From: Diphasiastrum complanatum
Lineage: Eukaryota > Streptophyta > Lycopodiopsida > Lycopodiales > Lycopodiaceae
Direction: 5' to 3'
Length of the DNA: 64,000 nucleotides
Assembly: GCA_029204225.1 (NCBI GenBank)
Contig: CM055106.1
Span: 11,018,539 to 11,082,538 of the forward strand
The notes under the pieces are model-generated. The model had not been told where the DNA came from and searched no databases. It saw nothing but the letters and a program-made list of their open reading frames with translations. Positions 47,099 through 58,951 of the stretch are shown here, piece after piece; within the stretch, counting starts at the first letter, position 1, and each line of letters starts with the position of its first letter. The position numbers were made by a program, and so were the translations under genes.

Positions 47099-48113
47099 TT
47101 ATCTACCTTTGTGATTAAGATCAGGGACACAGGTGGAGGAGAGGTCCATGGAGGCTTGAAGATCCTTACTTGCAGGTGGAGGCATCCTAGCTTGGGGTTG
47201 GGGAGCATCTTGGAGCTTGCAGGTTACTTGGAGGACCTTTGGAGGCACTACCTTTGGATTAGGAGGACTTCCTGACTTCATTTGTAAAATATTAGGTCTG
47301 AACTCAGATGATTGTGCATCACCTTTTCGCCCACAGAACTGTCGAGGCAGAAGTTCAACATCCATTTCGCTCTCATTTTCTGCCACCAAGAGAGTTGATC
47401 CAGCAGGTCCAAAACTGTTCGGCAACCGTTGTGGCCAAAAAGCTTCTTGTGTGTGTGTGTTGATGCCAACAAATTCTTCTATTTAGAAAGATATTTAAGA
47501 AGATTTGTAGTTTTGACAACACATGAATCATTTCGATCTTTGTATTCTGAATTTTTTTTACTCATATATCGGGCATACTCAATGAAAGACATTATTTCTT
47601 TTACTTCGTTTTGATCTAGGTCCTTCGTGGGAGCTAGGAAGATTGCTTCATCTTTTGATGGTATAGATTGCAAGAGTTTGAAAGGTTTACTCCATGAGTT
47701 TTCTCCATCATTGGAATAGTACTTCCATTGTGTGATCGGCTCACCATTTGATATTTGGAAATGAAAGTAATGAGGATTAATATGTCCTTCCAAGCCATCG
47801 TTTCCATGAACAATATATGGATCTATAAATCCTTTCCAATCAATCATTTGTTCTAATAACTCAACCTCAGATGTTTCCATACAACCATCACCTATCTTTT
47901 GACCAATTCATGTGAGCATATCTGGCATTTTATGAACAAAATTAGATTTCAATGCCTTGGAGATGACACTGAAAACTTGGTCAATGTCTTCATGTGTGTG
48001 GCCAACCATTAGAAATCCCATCTCAACCATTTGAAAAATGTTAGGTGCCACTAACATAGAACAAAGACCAAATAAAATCTGTTCTTATTCTCCCTCCAAT
48101 AGTTGTTTGCTTG
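47099..48113 (-). pseudogene. Remnant of a GHTHEDIDQ-motif protein (DUF7869-like)
   Basis: Minus strand: FGLCSMLVAPNIFQMVEMGF, then LMVGHTHEDIDQVFSVISKA (about 48020-47960), a stop near 47910, then the open frame METSEVELLEQMIDWKGFID to YMSKKNSEYKDRND (47880-47479). It continues after a frameshift as EEFVGINTHTQEAFWPQRLP and a Pro-rich tail ending at 47099. The GHTHEDID motif after a hydrophobic strand is typical of a repetitive family of uncharacterised eukaryotic proteins, often near transposons. I assign it from memory of that motif, not from a search. At least one stop and one frameshift mean it is broken. Its function is unknown. Confidence 0.5.
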
Positions 48114-48279
48114 AATGCGCAAGATCGTCGACAAACTACCGTGTGATGCATGCAACTTTCTTATTGCTCCCATTACAAATGTGGCAACTTGGTACTATCA
48201 TGAAGATGCAAGGTATCGATCCATCCTTTACTCTCCTAAATCCTATGTTAATCTGCCTCCATTCATGCTGTTGCATTTT

Positions 48280-49215
48280 TATTCATGTTGTCGCACAGTC
48301 TGCATATTTACATGTAAAATAAGGCAGGCGAAAAGCGTGACTGTTTGCATAAATACAAGTAAATTTCCACAGGCAAAAAAGATGAAAAAGACGAAACTGT
48401 GTTTTTACACGTGATTTGTGACAGGCGAAAAAGATGACACTACTCTACAAACGCCAAAGGTGCCCTAATAGAAAAGCGAAGATACCCTGTAAATCAAATT
48501 TTAAGGCATTTGTCAGAGTGTCACAGTTTTTTGCATTTTCATCAACGTTCATTTTAGCGAAGGCTAATGTCGCGGCCTTCTCACGCTCATCCCATGCACT
48601 GTGCAATTAGATTTGACAACAACAGCAGCCACCCACGATCTCCCACAGGCAGCACATCCACTTTGTACTTTCTTCATCTGCACACTCGTAACATTATGTA
48701 TATATATTGGATACCATCTGCGTATTTAGTGTGCAAGTGTGTGTGAAAAATATAGCAAGCATCAAAAGCTTATCAGAGATAGACCAAGTAGATGCTTTTG
48801 CGCATCAATTCTTTGTATTGTCAGTAATAGGTTTATTCCTTTTTACAGATTGGATTAGTTTTGTGAAGCACGCGGTTTCATCCGCTATTGTCTTGTGCTC
48901 ACCTGCATTATTGACATGTATATTTTGCTATACTTAATCTGATACAGCTCTGTTTGTTTCGCGTTCAGATTTGCATCAATTTTGCAATGCTTTTCTACAT
49001 CGTCTGTTTGACTCTCTTATTGCTTAATTTTGTAGTCTGTTCTTCGCGGATTATCATTAGTCTTGTCTTTCACGACTGATAATCAATCTAGCTGTTCGCG
49101 ATGAATTGTCAATTTGATGTTTTCATGCTTAATGTTTGGCTACGTAATCAGATCGAACATGATTTCTATCACTAACGTTCTGTTCGAGTCTGATAGGCGT
49201 AGTCATGCTTAGGGA
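48280..49215 (+). mobile_element. LTR-like segment related to the RNase H Copia LTR
   Basis: Plus-oriented similarity to the LTR at 41453-45059: ACAGGCGAAAAAGATGACAC-type words at 48420-48440, TTTGGCTACGTAATCAGA near 49136 and GATAGGCGTAGTCATGC ending at 49210. Its edges are not clear, and no primer site follows. Confidence 0.5.
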
Positions 49216-49329
49216 AAGAGTGAGATAGCTCATTCCGCTGCGCATGAACACTTTCCATTCATGTTCATTTCTTTTTGAGCTATTTTCATCTCAGTCACAC
49301 ATCCCTTTTTCCCCAACATTTTTCACAAA

Positions 49330-50111
49330 GATCAAGTGCTTAAGTAGTGACTATGGTGGTGAGTACATATCTACCAAGTTCAAGGCCTTTTGTGATGAGC
49401 ATGGGATCAAGAGGGAGTATACAACATCAAGGACCCCACAACAAAATGGATTGGCTGAAAGGAAGTATAGGACTTTATGTGAAAGTGCTAAAGCTATGAG
49501 GTTAAGTGCTAATCTTGACAAACCATTTTGGGATCAAGCTTTGTTGTGTGCCAATTTCTTGTGAAATAGGTGGCCGAGTGCTATTTTGGATGAAAAGACA
49601 CTTTTGAGATGATATTCAAGAGAAGGTCAAGTGTCAACTTTTTAAGAACCTTTGGATGCACATGCTATGTCAACATTACTCTTGATGATAGGACCAAGGA
49701 GGATCCATCTTCAAGAAGAGGTATTTTTGTTGGATATAGTAAGGTGAGTAAAGCCTACATGGTTTACATTTCTTCTACTAACAAAGTGATTGTTGGTAGA
49801 GATGTCATTTTTGACGAGGTAAACATTCCAAAAGTGTCTTCAAGCATGATTGATGGTAGTGTGGATGGATCTAACATTCTTGATGTAGATGAAAATGATC
49901 CTACTTTGGATGGTGATGATGATGGACCTTCATCAAGTCAAAATCCAAGGAGAACATCAAGAGAAAGACAAGTACCTTCAAGTCTCACATATGATCAAAA
50001 GGGTAAGCAAGTAGTTTCCGGAAATTATGTTGCTTTCCTAACATCTTTGGATGAGCCTACAAGTGTAGATCAAGCAAGGAAATAAGAGGAGTCGATCCAA
50101 GAAATGGATAT
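49330..50111 (+). pseudogene. Copia integrase, 5' part of a split element
   Basis: Plus strand: IKCLSSDYGGEYISTKFKAF, then CDEHGIKREYTTSRTPQQNG, LAERKYRTLCESAKAMR and PFWDQALLCANFL, a stop, then FLRTFGCTCYVNITLDDRTK and GIFVGYSKVSKAYMVYISST. An acidic linker and RTSRERQVPSSLTYDQKGK follow. The Asp of SSDYGGE and the Glu of GLAER remain. It is truncated 5' (first Asp missing) and split at 50111 by the element below. Confidence 0.9.
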
Positions 50112-51019
50112 TGTGAAAGTACTGTAATTTAGGACCATAAATGGATCTACAAAAGATCCACAAGAGTGATTGGATGCTTGCTTAACAATCTATCAAAAAA
50201 CTAGACACAAAAAAATTGATCTAGATTGGCAATTTGACAAACAACAAGCATTAACAATCAAAAGCATTGATCAACATTGAAATTTGAGCCCACACGTGTG
50301 TACTATAGTCTGTAGTACGGCCTTCAATTTGAGAAACAAGTAGAAATTGATCTGGTTTCATTTGGATAACAAAAACTCAATGTACATAGTGAACTAGCTT
50401 GAGATTGCCAATGAGCTCCAAAAAGTTTCTATCTTCTCACTATGGGAGCTTGGAATACATAGCAAATTCGACTTCCTTCTTGAAGTTAGGTGGATTTCCA
50501 GCATGTAATAAGGAAGTTATCTCACTCTTCTTGCCCTAAAATGAAACCCTAGCCTAGATCCTAGAGTTATGCTTGGTAGGTAGCTAGTTGGTCAAATTTT
50601 CACGTTAAACTAAGGTGTAGGTCCTATAAAGTAGGGGTGACCACCAAATAGACATGACCAACTCTCTTGACTTGACCTAACCTACATTAGGAGTGGGTTG
50701 CCACGTGGCATCTTGGCCTTACATGTGTGGAACCCAATTATACACAATATTTACAATGTTCTACATGGTTTTTGATCAAACTAGATTTGTCAATTTTTGG
50801 CAATTCTTCACACTCCTCAAATTTAGCTTGATCTATTTACAACTCTCTTGATAGATGAATGAAACCTTTTAGAACTGTCTAAAAAATCCACCTACAAACA
50901 AGGAACTCTTGAGACTCCAATAGAGAATGATGTCCATGAAGGATCTTTAATCACCTCTTAGAGGATCCCTTACAAGATGTTCCATAAATGTGTCTATATA
51001 CATGTAGCACACTTCAAAA

Positions 51020-51763
51020 CTAAACATCATGCCAGACCATGGATTCCAAGGCATTTTGTGCACTTGAAGATCCATCAATTAAAATATTAAGTGCATAAAT
51101 AATGTTTCCAAAGACAACTTGCCTTGCTTGATCCATATGATTGAGCCTTGATGGCTCCATCTTGATACTCATGGTTTTTCTTGGACTCCTCGGGTCTTGA
51201 GCTTGCTCCTCCACTTGACTTGACTCCAAACCATCAATGAATTGAATAAGGTGTTGATCCAAAGGTGCTTCTTCAAGTTTACAAATCTTTCGCTCTTGAA
51301 AGATGACATTTCCACCATTGACAAATTCTTTGGTTGAAAACAAGTAGATTCTACAATCTCTAATTGAAGAGCAAAACACTACCATTATTCCTATCATTGA
51401 AATAGGATAATCTTTGGTCCTTACATTGGAATGATCATGCACAAAGCATGTGGACAAAAAGATTTCCAAAGCGAATGATGTTTCATCTTTTATGACTCTA
51501 TTCAAACTATTACAAAAATAGTTATCCAATGAAATTGCTTTATCAACAACAAATGTAGATTTCAAAGCATCCCATTTCATTGTCTTGTGATACAAAGTAA
51601 TAAACACCATGAATCTTAAAGTTAAGAAACAAGTCACATCATGTCTACTACTACTTTCCAAAAAGTATTCAAAGATAGTAGACTCTCCAATGCTCACCAC
51701 CCTTGCAAGATGCACACTTGAATGGACAATTTGCATGCAATTTGATGACTCGGCCATTGTCAT
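51020..51763 (-). CDS. Unplaced 247-aa open frame with integrase-tail-like C-terminus
   Basis: The first roughly 130 residues show no motif I recognise. Residues about 145-170 (DCRIYLFSTKEFVNGGNVIF) resemble the end of a Copia integrase region, and the last part resembles the linker before RT. It then stops, with no RT before the LTR. It may be a rearranged pol remnant that stayed open. Confidence 0.35.
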   Translation of the reverse strand: MTMAESSNCMQIVHSSVHLARVVSIGESTIFEYFLESSSRHDVTCFLTLRFMVFITLYHKTMKWDALKSTFVVDKAISLDNYFCNSLNRVIKDETSFALEIFLSTCFVHDHSNVRTKDYPISMIGIMVVFCSSIRDCRIYLFSTKEFVNGGNVIFQERKICKLEEAPLDQHLIQFIDGLESSQVEEQAQDPRSPRKTMSIKMEPSRLNHMDQARQVVFGNIIYALNILIDGSSSAQNALESMVWHDV

Positions 51764-52357
51764 TGAGGACTCCTTGGAACTCTCATGCTTTGAGGCTGAT
51801 CCTCAAGATCTTCCTCTTTTTGATGCTCCTCCTCAATGCAAGCAAGATCACACTTTGCCAAGATCTCCTCTTGAGTGATCTCCTCCTTTGCCAAGCTTAT
51901 TATTTCAAAAGCAACACTAGCTTCCAGCTTAAACAATCTTCCATGTTTAAATCCCTTTTCAATGCAAAGATGAAGCAAACACCATGCTTAAAGTGGACAT
52001 CCAAACCACTTTCTAAGAGTAGACCAACACTAAGCATATTCTTGGTGATTGATGGTACATAAAAGACATTTTCTAGATCCATGCATTATGAGGATTCTAG
52101 ACACAAAGAGATGGTGCCAACACCATCTATCCTACACTCTTCATCATTTGCAGTAAAGACAAACTTTTTAGCAGCATTGAAAGAGTGTAAGGTTGAGAAA
52201 AAGTCCTTTTCACAAGACATGTGGGAGCTAGCCCCACTGTCGATCCACCAATTGTCTCTTGAATTGCTATTGCTTGTTGTGTAGATGCCATAAAAAATAC
52301 ATCTACTTCATCCTCCTCCTCCTCCTTTGCAAGGTTTCCTTGTTTGTCCTCCTCCAC
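51760..52357 (-). pseudogene. Copia protease region
   Basis: Minus strand, several frames: WWIDSGASSHMSCEKDF-like sequence near 52250-52200, then MDLENVFYVPSITKNMLSVG and a shifted HGRLFKLEASVAFEI. The protease DSGA box is present but the frame is broken around it. Confidence 0.7.
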
Positions 52358-52369
52358 TTGTGCTCTTAG

Positions 52370-53077
52370 CCTCTTGTAGCATTAAGATGCATAATGCCCC
52401 TTCTTTTCACAAAAGAAGCATTTTTGCTTTGGCCTGTCCTTTCAGCTTGATGCATCGTCCTCTTCTTTGGCCTCCTTGGGATGCTTCATCTTTCCATTGG
52501 TCTTCTTTTTGCCCTTGAATGAGAAATTGACTTTCTCATCTCCATCCTGCAAAGACAATGAGCTCATTCTTGCCTTGGTGTGGAGCATCCTACACTCTTC
52601 AGCCACTAATACACTATGAAGTTTTTCTATAGTTGGCAAAGTGTCTTGGATGGCAAAACTTTGGACCAAATTTGCAAAGTCATCTCCTAGACCATTAAGA
52701 ACAATTTGTACAAGCTCTCCATCATGAATCTTCTCTCCAATGGAAGCCAACTCCCTATTAAGAGACTTGATTTTGAGTACATAATCCTATGCACTCTCCT
52801 CACTCCTCCTCATGCTTTGCAAAGTTTGATTTCTAAGCATAAGTACTCTAGAAGTGTTTCTAGATTCATAGATTGATTTTAAAGATTCCCAAGCCTCTTT
52901 AGCACAAGTACATGCTGATACTTCTCTCAACAAATCATTGCTCACATTCATCTTCACACAATGAAGTGCAAGCGTAGATCTCTTCTTGTATCTAGCTAGA
53001 TCATGTGCACCTAGAGGTTCATTTTCATCTTCAATCAGAAACTCATAAAGGTTTTGGAGCACCAAGAGTGACTCCAT
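52370..53077 (-). pseudogene. Copia gag with zinc knuckle
   Basis: MESLLVLQNLYEFLIEDENE (53077), then LHCVKMNVSNDLLREVSACT and KEAWESLKSIYESRNTSRVL. A stop at 52785-52787 is followed by ELVQIVLNGLGDDFANLVQS and VLVAEECRMLHTKARM. The zinc knuckle CFFCEKKGHYAS-C near 52410-52370 keeps all four ligands but has a stop before the last Cys. Confidence 0.85.
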
Positions 53078-54651
53078 CCTAACCTTCCAGCATAATTTGT
53101 AGAATTCAATCTCTCACTAGCTTCTAGAAGGTATGCTCCAATAGATCCCATCTTACTAGTGACTTCTACAAACAAGAAATATATTTGATTGACTTGAAAC
53201 TCACAAAGGTCTCACACTTGTAGTGTCTCACTCAAATTTGATTTCTAGTCCAACAAATGGACTTATAATCACATTTCTATCACTCTCTCACAAAGCTGGA
53301 ATGAAGATAAGATGAAGTGAAAATTACTTTCAAACAAATCTTGCCAAGAAATGGATTTGATTGTCTCTAGAAACTCACTAAGGTCTCTCTCTTGTAGTGT
53401 TTCACTCAAATTAGATTTCTAATCCAACAAATGGACTTATAATCTCAGTTCTAGCATTCCCTCACAAAGTTGGAATGAAGATAAGATGATGTGAAATCTA
53501 CTTACAATCAAATCTTGTCAATTTTGGCTATTTTTGGACAATAACATGACTAAATCTCCCTCACACATTTTGATATACTTTCAAGACCTGTAAAACAAGT
53601 TTAGAGGACCTGATTTCAGCCTAGATTAATTATATCTCATGACCCTATGTCAAATCTAATCAATGGCACTCAATCTTGGTAGCTTATCCTAAGATTTCCA
53701 CCAAAAATTACATCAAAGCTCACAAATTGAATTTCTTTGGATCAAATGAATACCATGCATTAAATACAGGTTCAGAGGTGCCCACACATGTGGATAGTAC
53801 GGATTTGGACCCCTACCAAGTTTGGGATCAAATCTTCTCACCAAAATCAAGATTCTAGCTTGCCCTCTCAATACTAATTTCTAGCAACAAAACTTGCAAA
53901 AAATGGATTTGCATTAGATCAATGGATTATGCTCTTGTACTTGGCTCTGATACCATGTGAAAGTACTGTACTTTAGGACCATAAATGGATCTACAAAATA
54001 TCCACAAGAGTGATTGGATGCTTGCTTAACAATCTATCAAAAAACTAGACACAAAAAAGTTGATCTAGATTGGCAATTTGACAAACAACAAGCATTAACA
54101 ATCAAAAGCATTGATCAACATTGAAATCCGAGCCCACACGTGTGTACTAAAGTGGCCTTCAACTTGAGAAACAAGTAGAAATTGAATTGGTTTCATTTGG
54201 ATAACAAAAACTCAATGTACATAGTGAACTAGCTTGAGATTGCAATGAGCTCCAAAAAGTTTCTGTCTTCTCACTATGGGAGCTTGGAATACATAGCAGA
54301 TTCGACTTCCTTCTTGAATTTAGGTGGATTTCCAGCATGTAATAAGGAAGTTAACACACTCTTCTTGCCCTAAAATGAAACCCTAGCCTAGATCCTAGAG
54401 TTATGCTTGGTAGGTAGCTAGTTGGTCAAATTTTCATGTTAAACTAAGGTGGAGGTCCTATAAAGTAGGGATGACCACCAAATAGACATGACCAACTCTC
54501 TTGACTTGACCTAACCTACATTAGGAGTGGGTTACCATGTGGCATCTTGGCCTTACATGTGTGGAACCCAATTATACACAATATTTACAATGTTCTACAT
54601 GGTTTTTGATCAAGCTAGATTTGCCAATTTTTGGCAATTCTTCACAGATAT

Positions 54652-54917
54652 TGAGTATCAAGCTCTTATGAAAAATGGAACATGGAGATTGGTGGAGTTG
54701 CCTAAAGACATGAAAGCTATTGGATGCAAATGGATCTTTAAAGTGAAGACAAACCAAGATGGATCTATCAAAAAGTACAAGGCAAGGTTAGTGACAAAAG
54801 GATATGCTCAACAATAAGGGATTGGCTATGATGAGACCTTTGTACCCGTGGCAAAGATGGTAAGCATTCAAGTCATCATTTCACTTGCTACACTTTATAA
54901 ATGGGAGACATCCATTT
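54652..54917 (+). pseudogene. Copia RT N-terminus, 3' part of the split element
   Basis: Continues 49330-50111: EYQALMKNGTWRLVELPKDM, then KAIGCKWIFKVKTNQDGSIK and KYKARLVTKGYAQQ, a stop, then GIGYDETFVPVAKM. It ends within ISLATLYKWE before the catalytic core. The following 54918-55019 belongs to neither this Copia nor the next LTR as far as I can see. Confidence 0.9.
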
Positions 54918-55019
54918 GACATAGGATCCATCCAAAATGTGATGCAAGTGCAATGATTAGCCTTATTGTGACCATCTTGGCCACACATTAGAGGAGTTCT
55001 AAATCCAAAAAAGACCCTT

Positions 55020-55494
55020 AACACAATAAAGGAGTGCAGTGGACGAAACCATCCCAACCAATCCTAGATCGTCCGATCTAGCCCCCGAGCACTAGGGAGT
55101 ATGGCAAGTCGTAATGATAGTAAGCGCTTACCAATCCGACAACATAACGGCCGCAGACTCTCAATGAATCAAATGGACACAGGATGAGGTATATATAGAG
55201 AGAAGCCTCTCCCCTGCTTGTCCATGCAATGAATCTACATGTAAGCATGCTATCAACTCATGCCTAACTCCCATGCATGTCCACTGCATGTTGGTACCCC
55301 TAACTCATAATAGCAAAGACCTATGCATAGACACAGTGCATGTACATCCTATCCCATACTAGGATGCAACACACATGCCTATACCGCATGCAGGCATAGC
55401 CTAAGGTCCTACTTAGCTATTACACAAATTAGGCCTGGCCCCTACATCTAAGGTAGCCCCCTAATGGTACAAACCCCCCATTAGGGCCGTAACA
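55020..55494 (-). mobile_element. Gypsy chromovirus 3' LTR
   Basis: 475 bp matching 61220-61695 with few differences. The minus-strand start is TGTTACGGCCCTAATGG, preceded by a polypurine tract (AAAATATGGGGGGAGGTA, 55495-55512). Its outer end seems about 43 bases short of the 5' LTR. Confidence 0.85.
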
Positions 55495-55522
55495 TACCTC
55501 CCCCCATATTTTAGTTTTGCCC

Positions 55523-56640
55523 TCAAAACTCAAAGTTCGAAAAACTCTTCCTTAGATTACCTTCTAATTCCCATGAATCTTCATCATCAGAATATCCTTT
55601 CTAATGAACCAGATGCTCAATAACATTCTGATTTCGCAATCGCTTGGATCTTGTATCAAGAATCTTTTCAGGTTCTAAAGGAATCCTCTCAGATAAGTCT
55701 TCAAACGAATCTAGATTAGTACCAGAACCAACATGATCTCCCTCATGTAAACTCATCTTCAGACGAGTTACATGAAACACGGGATGAGCCTTGGTTCCCT
55801 CTGGTAACTCTAATTGGTAAGCTAAAAATCCAATCTTTTTCAAGATTCTAAAAGGTCCACTGTACCTAGCAGATAGTTTGTAATGCTTCCCAGTGCGCAT
55901 TACCTTAGAATCCTTCGGAATTCTAAGATACACCCAATCTCCAACTTGAAACTCCCGAGGCGATCTCTTCAGATTAGCAAAATGTCTTACCCGATCATGG
56001 GCACTTAAAAATATTGTCACGTGCTAATTTTAACATTTCTTGCATTTCACACAAGAAATCCGCTACTTTCTGAACTTTAATCCACTCAGTTTCAACCGTT
56101 ATCGGAGATCTAGGCTGAAATCCATACATAAACATAAATGGACTATACTCAGTAGCCGAATGCTTACTACTGTTATAATCAAACTCAATCAATGGAAGAT
56201 ACTTTTTTCACTGAGATTGCCTAAGCGAAATGTATGCACGAAGCATTTGTTACATTGTCTGATTAGTCCTCTCAGTTTGACCATCGGATTCCGGATGATC
56301 AGTCGAACCCATGCTCAAAGACGTCTCAAGCTTTTCAAACATTGTTGTCCAAAATCGGCCTGTAAACTTAGGATCCCAATCACTAACAATGTTAGATGGC
56401 AACCCATATAGCATGAACAACATTCAACAAATACTTGAGCTAAATCAGACACTTTAATTGTAGTCTTTACTGGAATAAACGTAGCCAATTTTGTTAACCA
56501 ATCAACTATGACCCAAATTGCATCATTATGTTTATTCGTCCTCGGTAAACCAACTACAAAGTCCATCGAAATACTATCCCATCGTTAGAAGGAATATCCA
56601 ATGGATGTGATAGTCCACCAGCCTTTAAGCGTTTTGCTTT
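55523..56640 (-). pseudogene. Chromovirus integrase and chromodomain
   Basis: Read from about 56600: SMDFVVGLPRTNKHNDAIWV (first catalytic Asp), then VDWLTKLATFIPVKT and a frameshift near 56410. It resumes with SDWDPKFTGRFW (second Asp), GQTERTNQT (Glu) and IEFDYNSSKHSATEYSPFMF. The C-terminal GPFRILKKIGFLAYQLELPE leads into a chromodomain, DTRSKRLRNQNVIEHLVH, a stop at 55601-55603, then KGYSDDEDSWELEG. The stop (TAG) replaces the conserved Trp of WKGY. The frame ends at 55523. Confidence 0.9.
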
Positions 56641-56869
56641 ATTCCGCTGGCACTGATCACAGTTCAATACATAAGATTCTATGAAAGGTTTTAACTTGGG
56701 CCAAAAAAAGTCCCTTGTACCAAATCTAGAGTACGATGTATACGTGGATGCCCAGCATAAGGTGCGTCATGACATTCAAATAAAATTTTCTTTTTTAATG
56801 CATCCACCCCTGGTACACACACTTTTCCCCTTCGGAACAAAATCCCATTCCGAATGAAAAAATCATCCA

Positions 56870-58531
56870 CTACCTTATATCTTTCATAACCAACTGATCA
56901 CCTTGCAAATCAGTTCTTGATTGAGAGCCATTCAGAACTCTTTGCCATATAGGTCCAAAATGAGAATCTTGTTCATAAAGACCTCGAAATGAAAGATAGA
57001 AATCAGTAGTGATCTCTGTGAATGACAACTCATTCACCACTGCAATCCGACTTAAGGCATCCGCCACTTGATTTGACGATCCTTTAATATATCTCAAATC
57101 AAAGTCGAATTTTTGCATCAGCTCAGCCCATCAAGCCTTTCGACCCCTAAGGTCTTTTTGATTACAGAAATATTTTAATGGTTGGTGATCTGAGCACACT
57201 ATAAATTGACTACCATATAAATAGTGTCTCCACGTTTTCAACGCATGCACCACCGCAAACAGTTCTTTTTCCTGAGTCGTATATCTAGTCTGTGCATCAG
57301 ACAATTTCTTATTCTCAAAAGCAACTGGCCTCTCCTCTTGTAACAGAACTGCACCAACCGCATAATCACTAGCATCCACTTTAACCAGAAAAGGTTTATT
57401 CAGATCTGCTATGATTAATACTGGTGCTGAGACAATTAGTTCTTTAAGTTTATTAAAACTTGCATCCAATGTCTCATTCCACACGAGAGGTTTACTTGGC
57501 CTACTCTTTCGAGTAATATTCCCCTTCAACGCATTGTTAAGAGGTGCAACAATCAACGAATAATCCAAGATGAATCTACGGAAGAAAACTGTAAACCCCA
57601 AGAAAGATTTAAGCTCTCTTACAGTTTTAGGAATTGGCCATTCTAGAATTGTTTTAATCTTTTCCCGATCTATCATAATTCCCTTCTAGGATATGACACG
57701 ACCCAGATATAACAGTTCTTTCTTAAAAAATTCACACTTTGACTCTTTAGCATAAAGCTTCTCCTGTCTCAAAATCCTCAAGACAGTCCTAAGATGCTTC
57801 TTATGCTCTTTGAGTGTTTTACTAAAGATGAGTATATCATCTAAAAACACTTCCCAGATATGGACGAAACAAATCGTTCATCATTGCTGACAGGTAGCCG
57901 GAGCGTTTGTTAACCCAAACGGTAACACCAAAAATTCATAATGACCAAATCTACTCCTAAGACCTATCTTAGACACATCTTCTGGATGAATTTGAATCTG
58001 ATGATAACCAATTCGCAAGTAAATTTTAGTAAAATATCTGGCTCCACCCAAACGATCAACCAAATCGTCCATCCTAGGTAGAGGATACTTATTCTTAATG
58101 GTAACTTTATTCAACCCCTTGTAATCCACGCACATCCGGAAAGTACCGTCTTTCTTATCCTTAAGAAGGACTGGCACCCCCCATGGTGACTTACTAGGTC
58201 GAATGTGACCCATTCGAAGATACTCCTCAATTTGCCGAGTCACTTCCTCCTCTACTGACCTAGACGAAGGTAGACCATGTGGAAGTTCACTTGGAAAAAC
58301 ATCACTAAATTCTTGCTTTAAATATGCTAATAATTGTTTCTCTTCATGATCATGATCTAAATTACCATACCGATTTTCATCATTCACAATGAAATTACTA
58401 TCAATAATCGATTTAGTACTATCATTCTCATGTGAAGACTCAGAAACAATTCCACTTAAGCAAGATTTTAAAACAAGATAGTGACAATCAAAATTATGAG
58501 CTTCCATTATTAATTCCGCCGGTGTAACCAT
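56870..58531 (-). pseudogene. Chromovirus reverse transcriptase and RNase H
   Basis: RT from about 58300: [20 protein letters not shown], then [40 protein letters not shown] and [34 protein letters not shown] follows. A stop and frameshift precede [20 protein letters not shown] near 57845-57800. RNase H (57676-57131) has MIDREKIKTILEWPIPKTVR, KVDASDYAVGAVLLQEERPV and HALKTWRHYLYG. Then comes DLRYIKGSSNQVADALSRI. The RT Asp expected after KI is Tyr, so the enzyme could not work. Confidence 0.9.
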
Positions 58532-58687
58532 CAGAAACTGAGTTCCAGTATCATCACCAAAAATGGATACAAGTTTACCACTAGAATCTATGAATCGTAA
58601 CTCATGCTTCTTAAAATCAATTTACAAACTATCAGATTTACTAAAGAACCACTCATATCCTAAAATTATGTCCGATTGGCCTAGGTT

Positions 58688-58951
58688 TTAAACATGGAAA
58701 TCAATCTTCTCAATATGGCCTTGAAGATCCAACTCCAAATCTGGAACCATTACTTCAAAAACTTCAGTATTTGCGCCTGACGCAAGCTTAACCACATAAC
58801 GATGGTCACTTGGCTTGGTAGGCACCTGGAGTCTCTGCACAAGTTGAGAATTAATAAAATTATGAATACTGCCTGAATCCAACAATACATTCACATCTTT
58901 CCCTAACAACTTGCCTCTTACTCGAAACAAATTGTGAGGACCAAAAGACAA
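58688..58951 (-). pseudogene. Chromovirus aspartic protease
   Basis: Retroviral-type protease with the active site NVLLDSGSIHNFINSQLVQR, between the gag zinc knuckle and RT. VPDLELDLQGHIEKIDFHV then ends at a stop (58686-58688). The frame is separate from gag by one shift near 58950. Confidence 0.85.

Larger units (their letters stand above)
50112..54646 (-). mobile_element. Gag-protease Copia with paired LTRs and TSD
   Basis: Minus-oriented. 3' LTR 50112-50812 (701 bp), 5' LTR 53956-54646 (691 bp), both starting TGTGAAGAATTGCC on the minus strand and ending ACTTTCACA. They look near-identical, apart from small indels and scattered substitutions. The primer site is 53943-53955 (TGGTATCAGAGCC). 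The TSD is GATAT at 50107-50111 and 54647-54651, where the split Copia frame resumes exactly. Inside are gag, zinc knuckle and protease, then an unusual frame. RT and RNase H are absent. It is the youngest-looking insertion here. Confidence 0.9.

Noticed and set aside
48115-48414. Plus-strand 99-aa frame beginning MRKIVDKLPCDACNF
   Set aside because: It looks protein-like at first but matches no family I know and runs into LTR-like sequence. Not supported as a gene.
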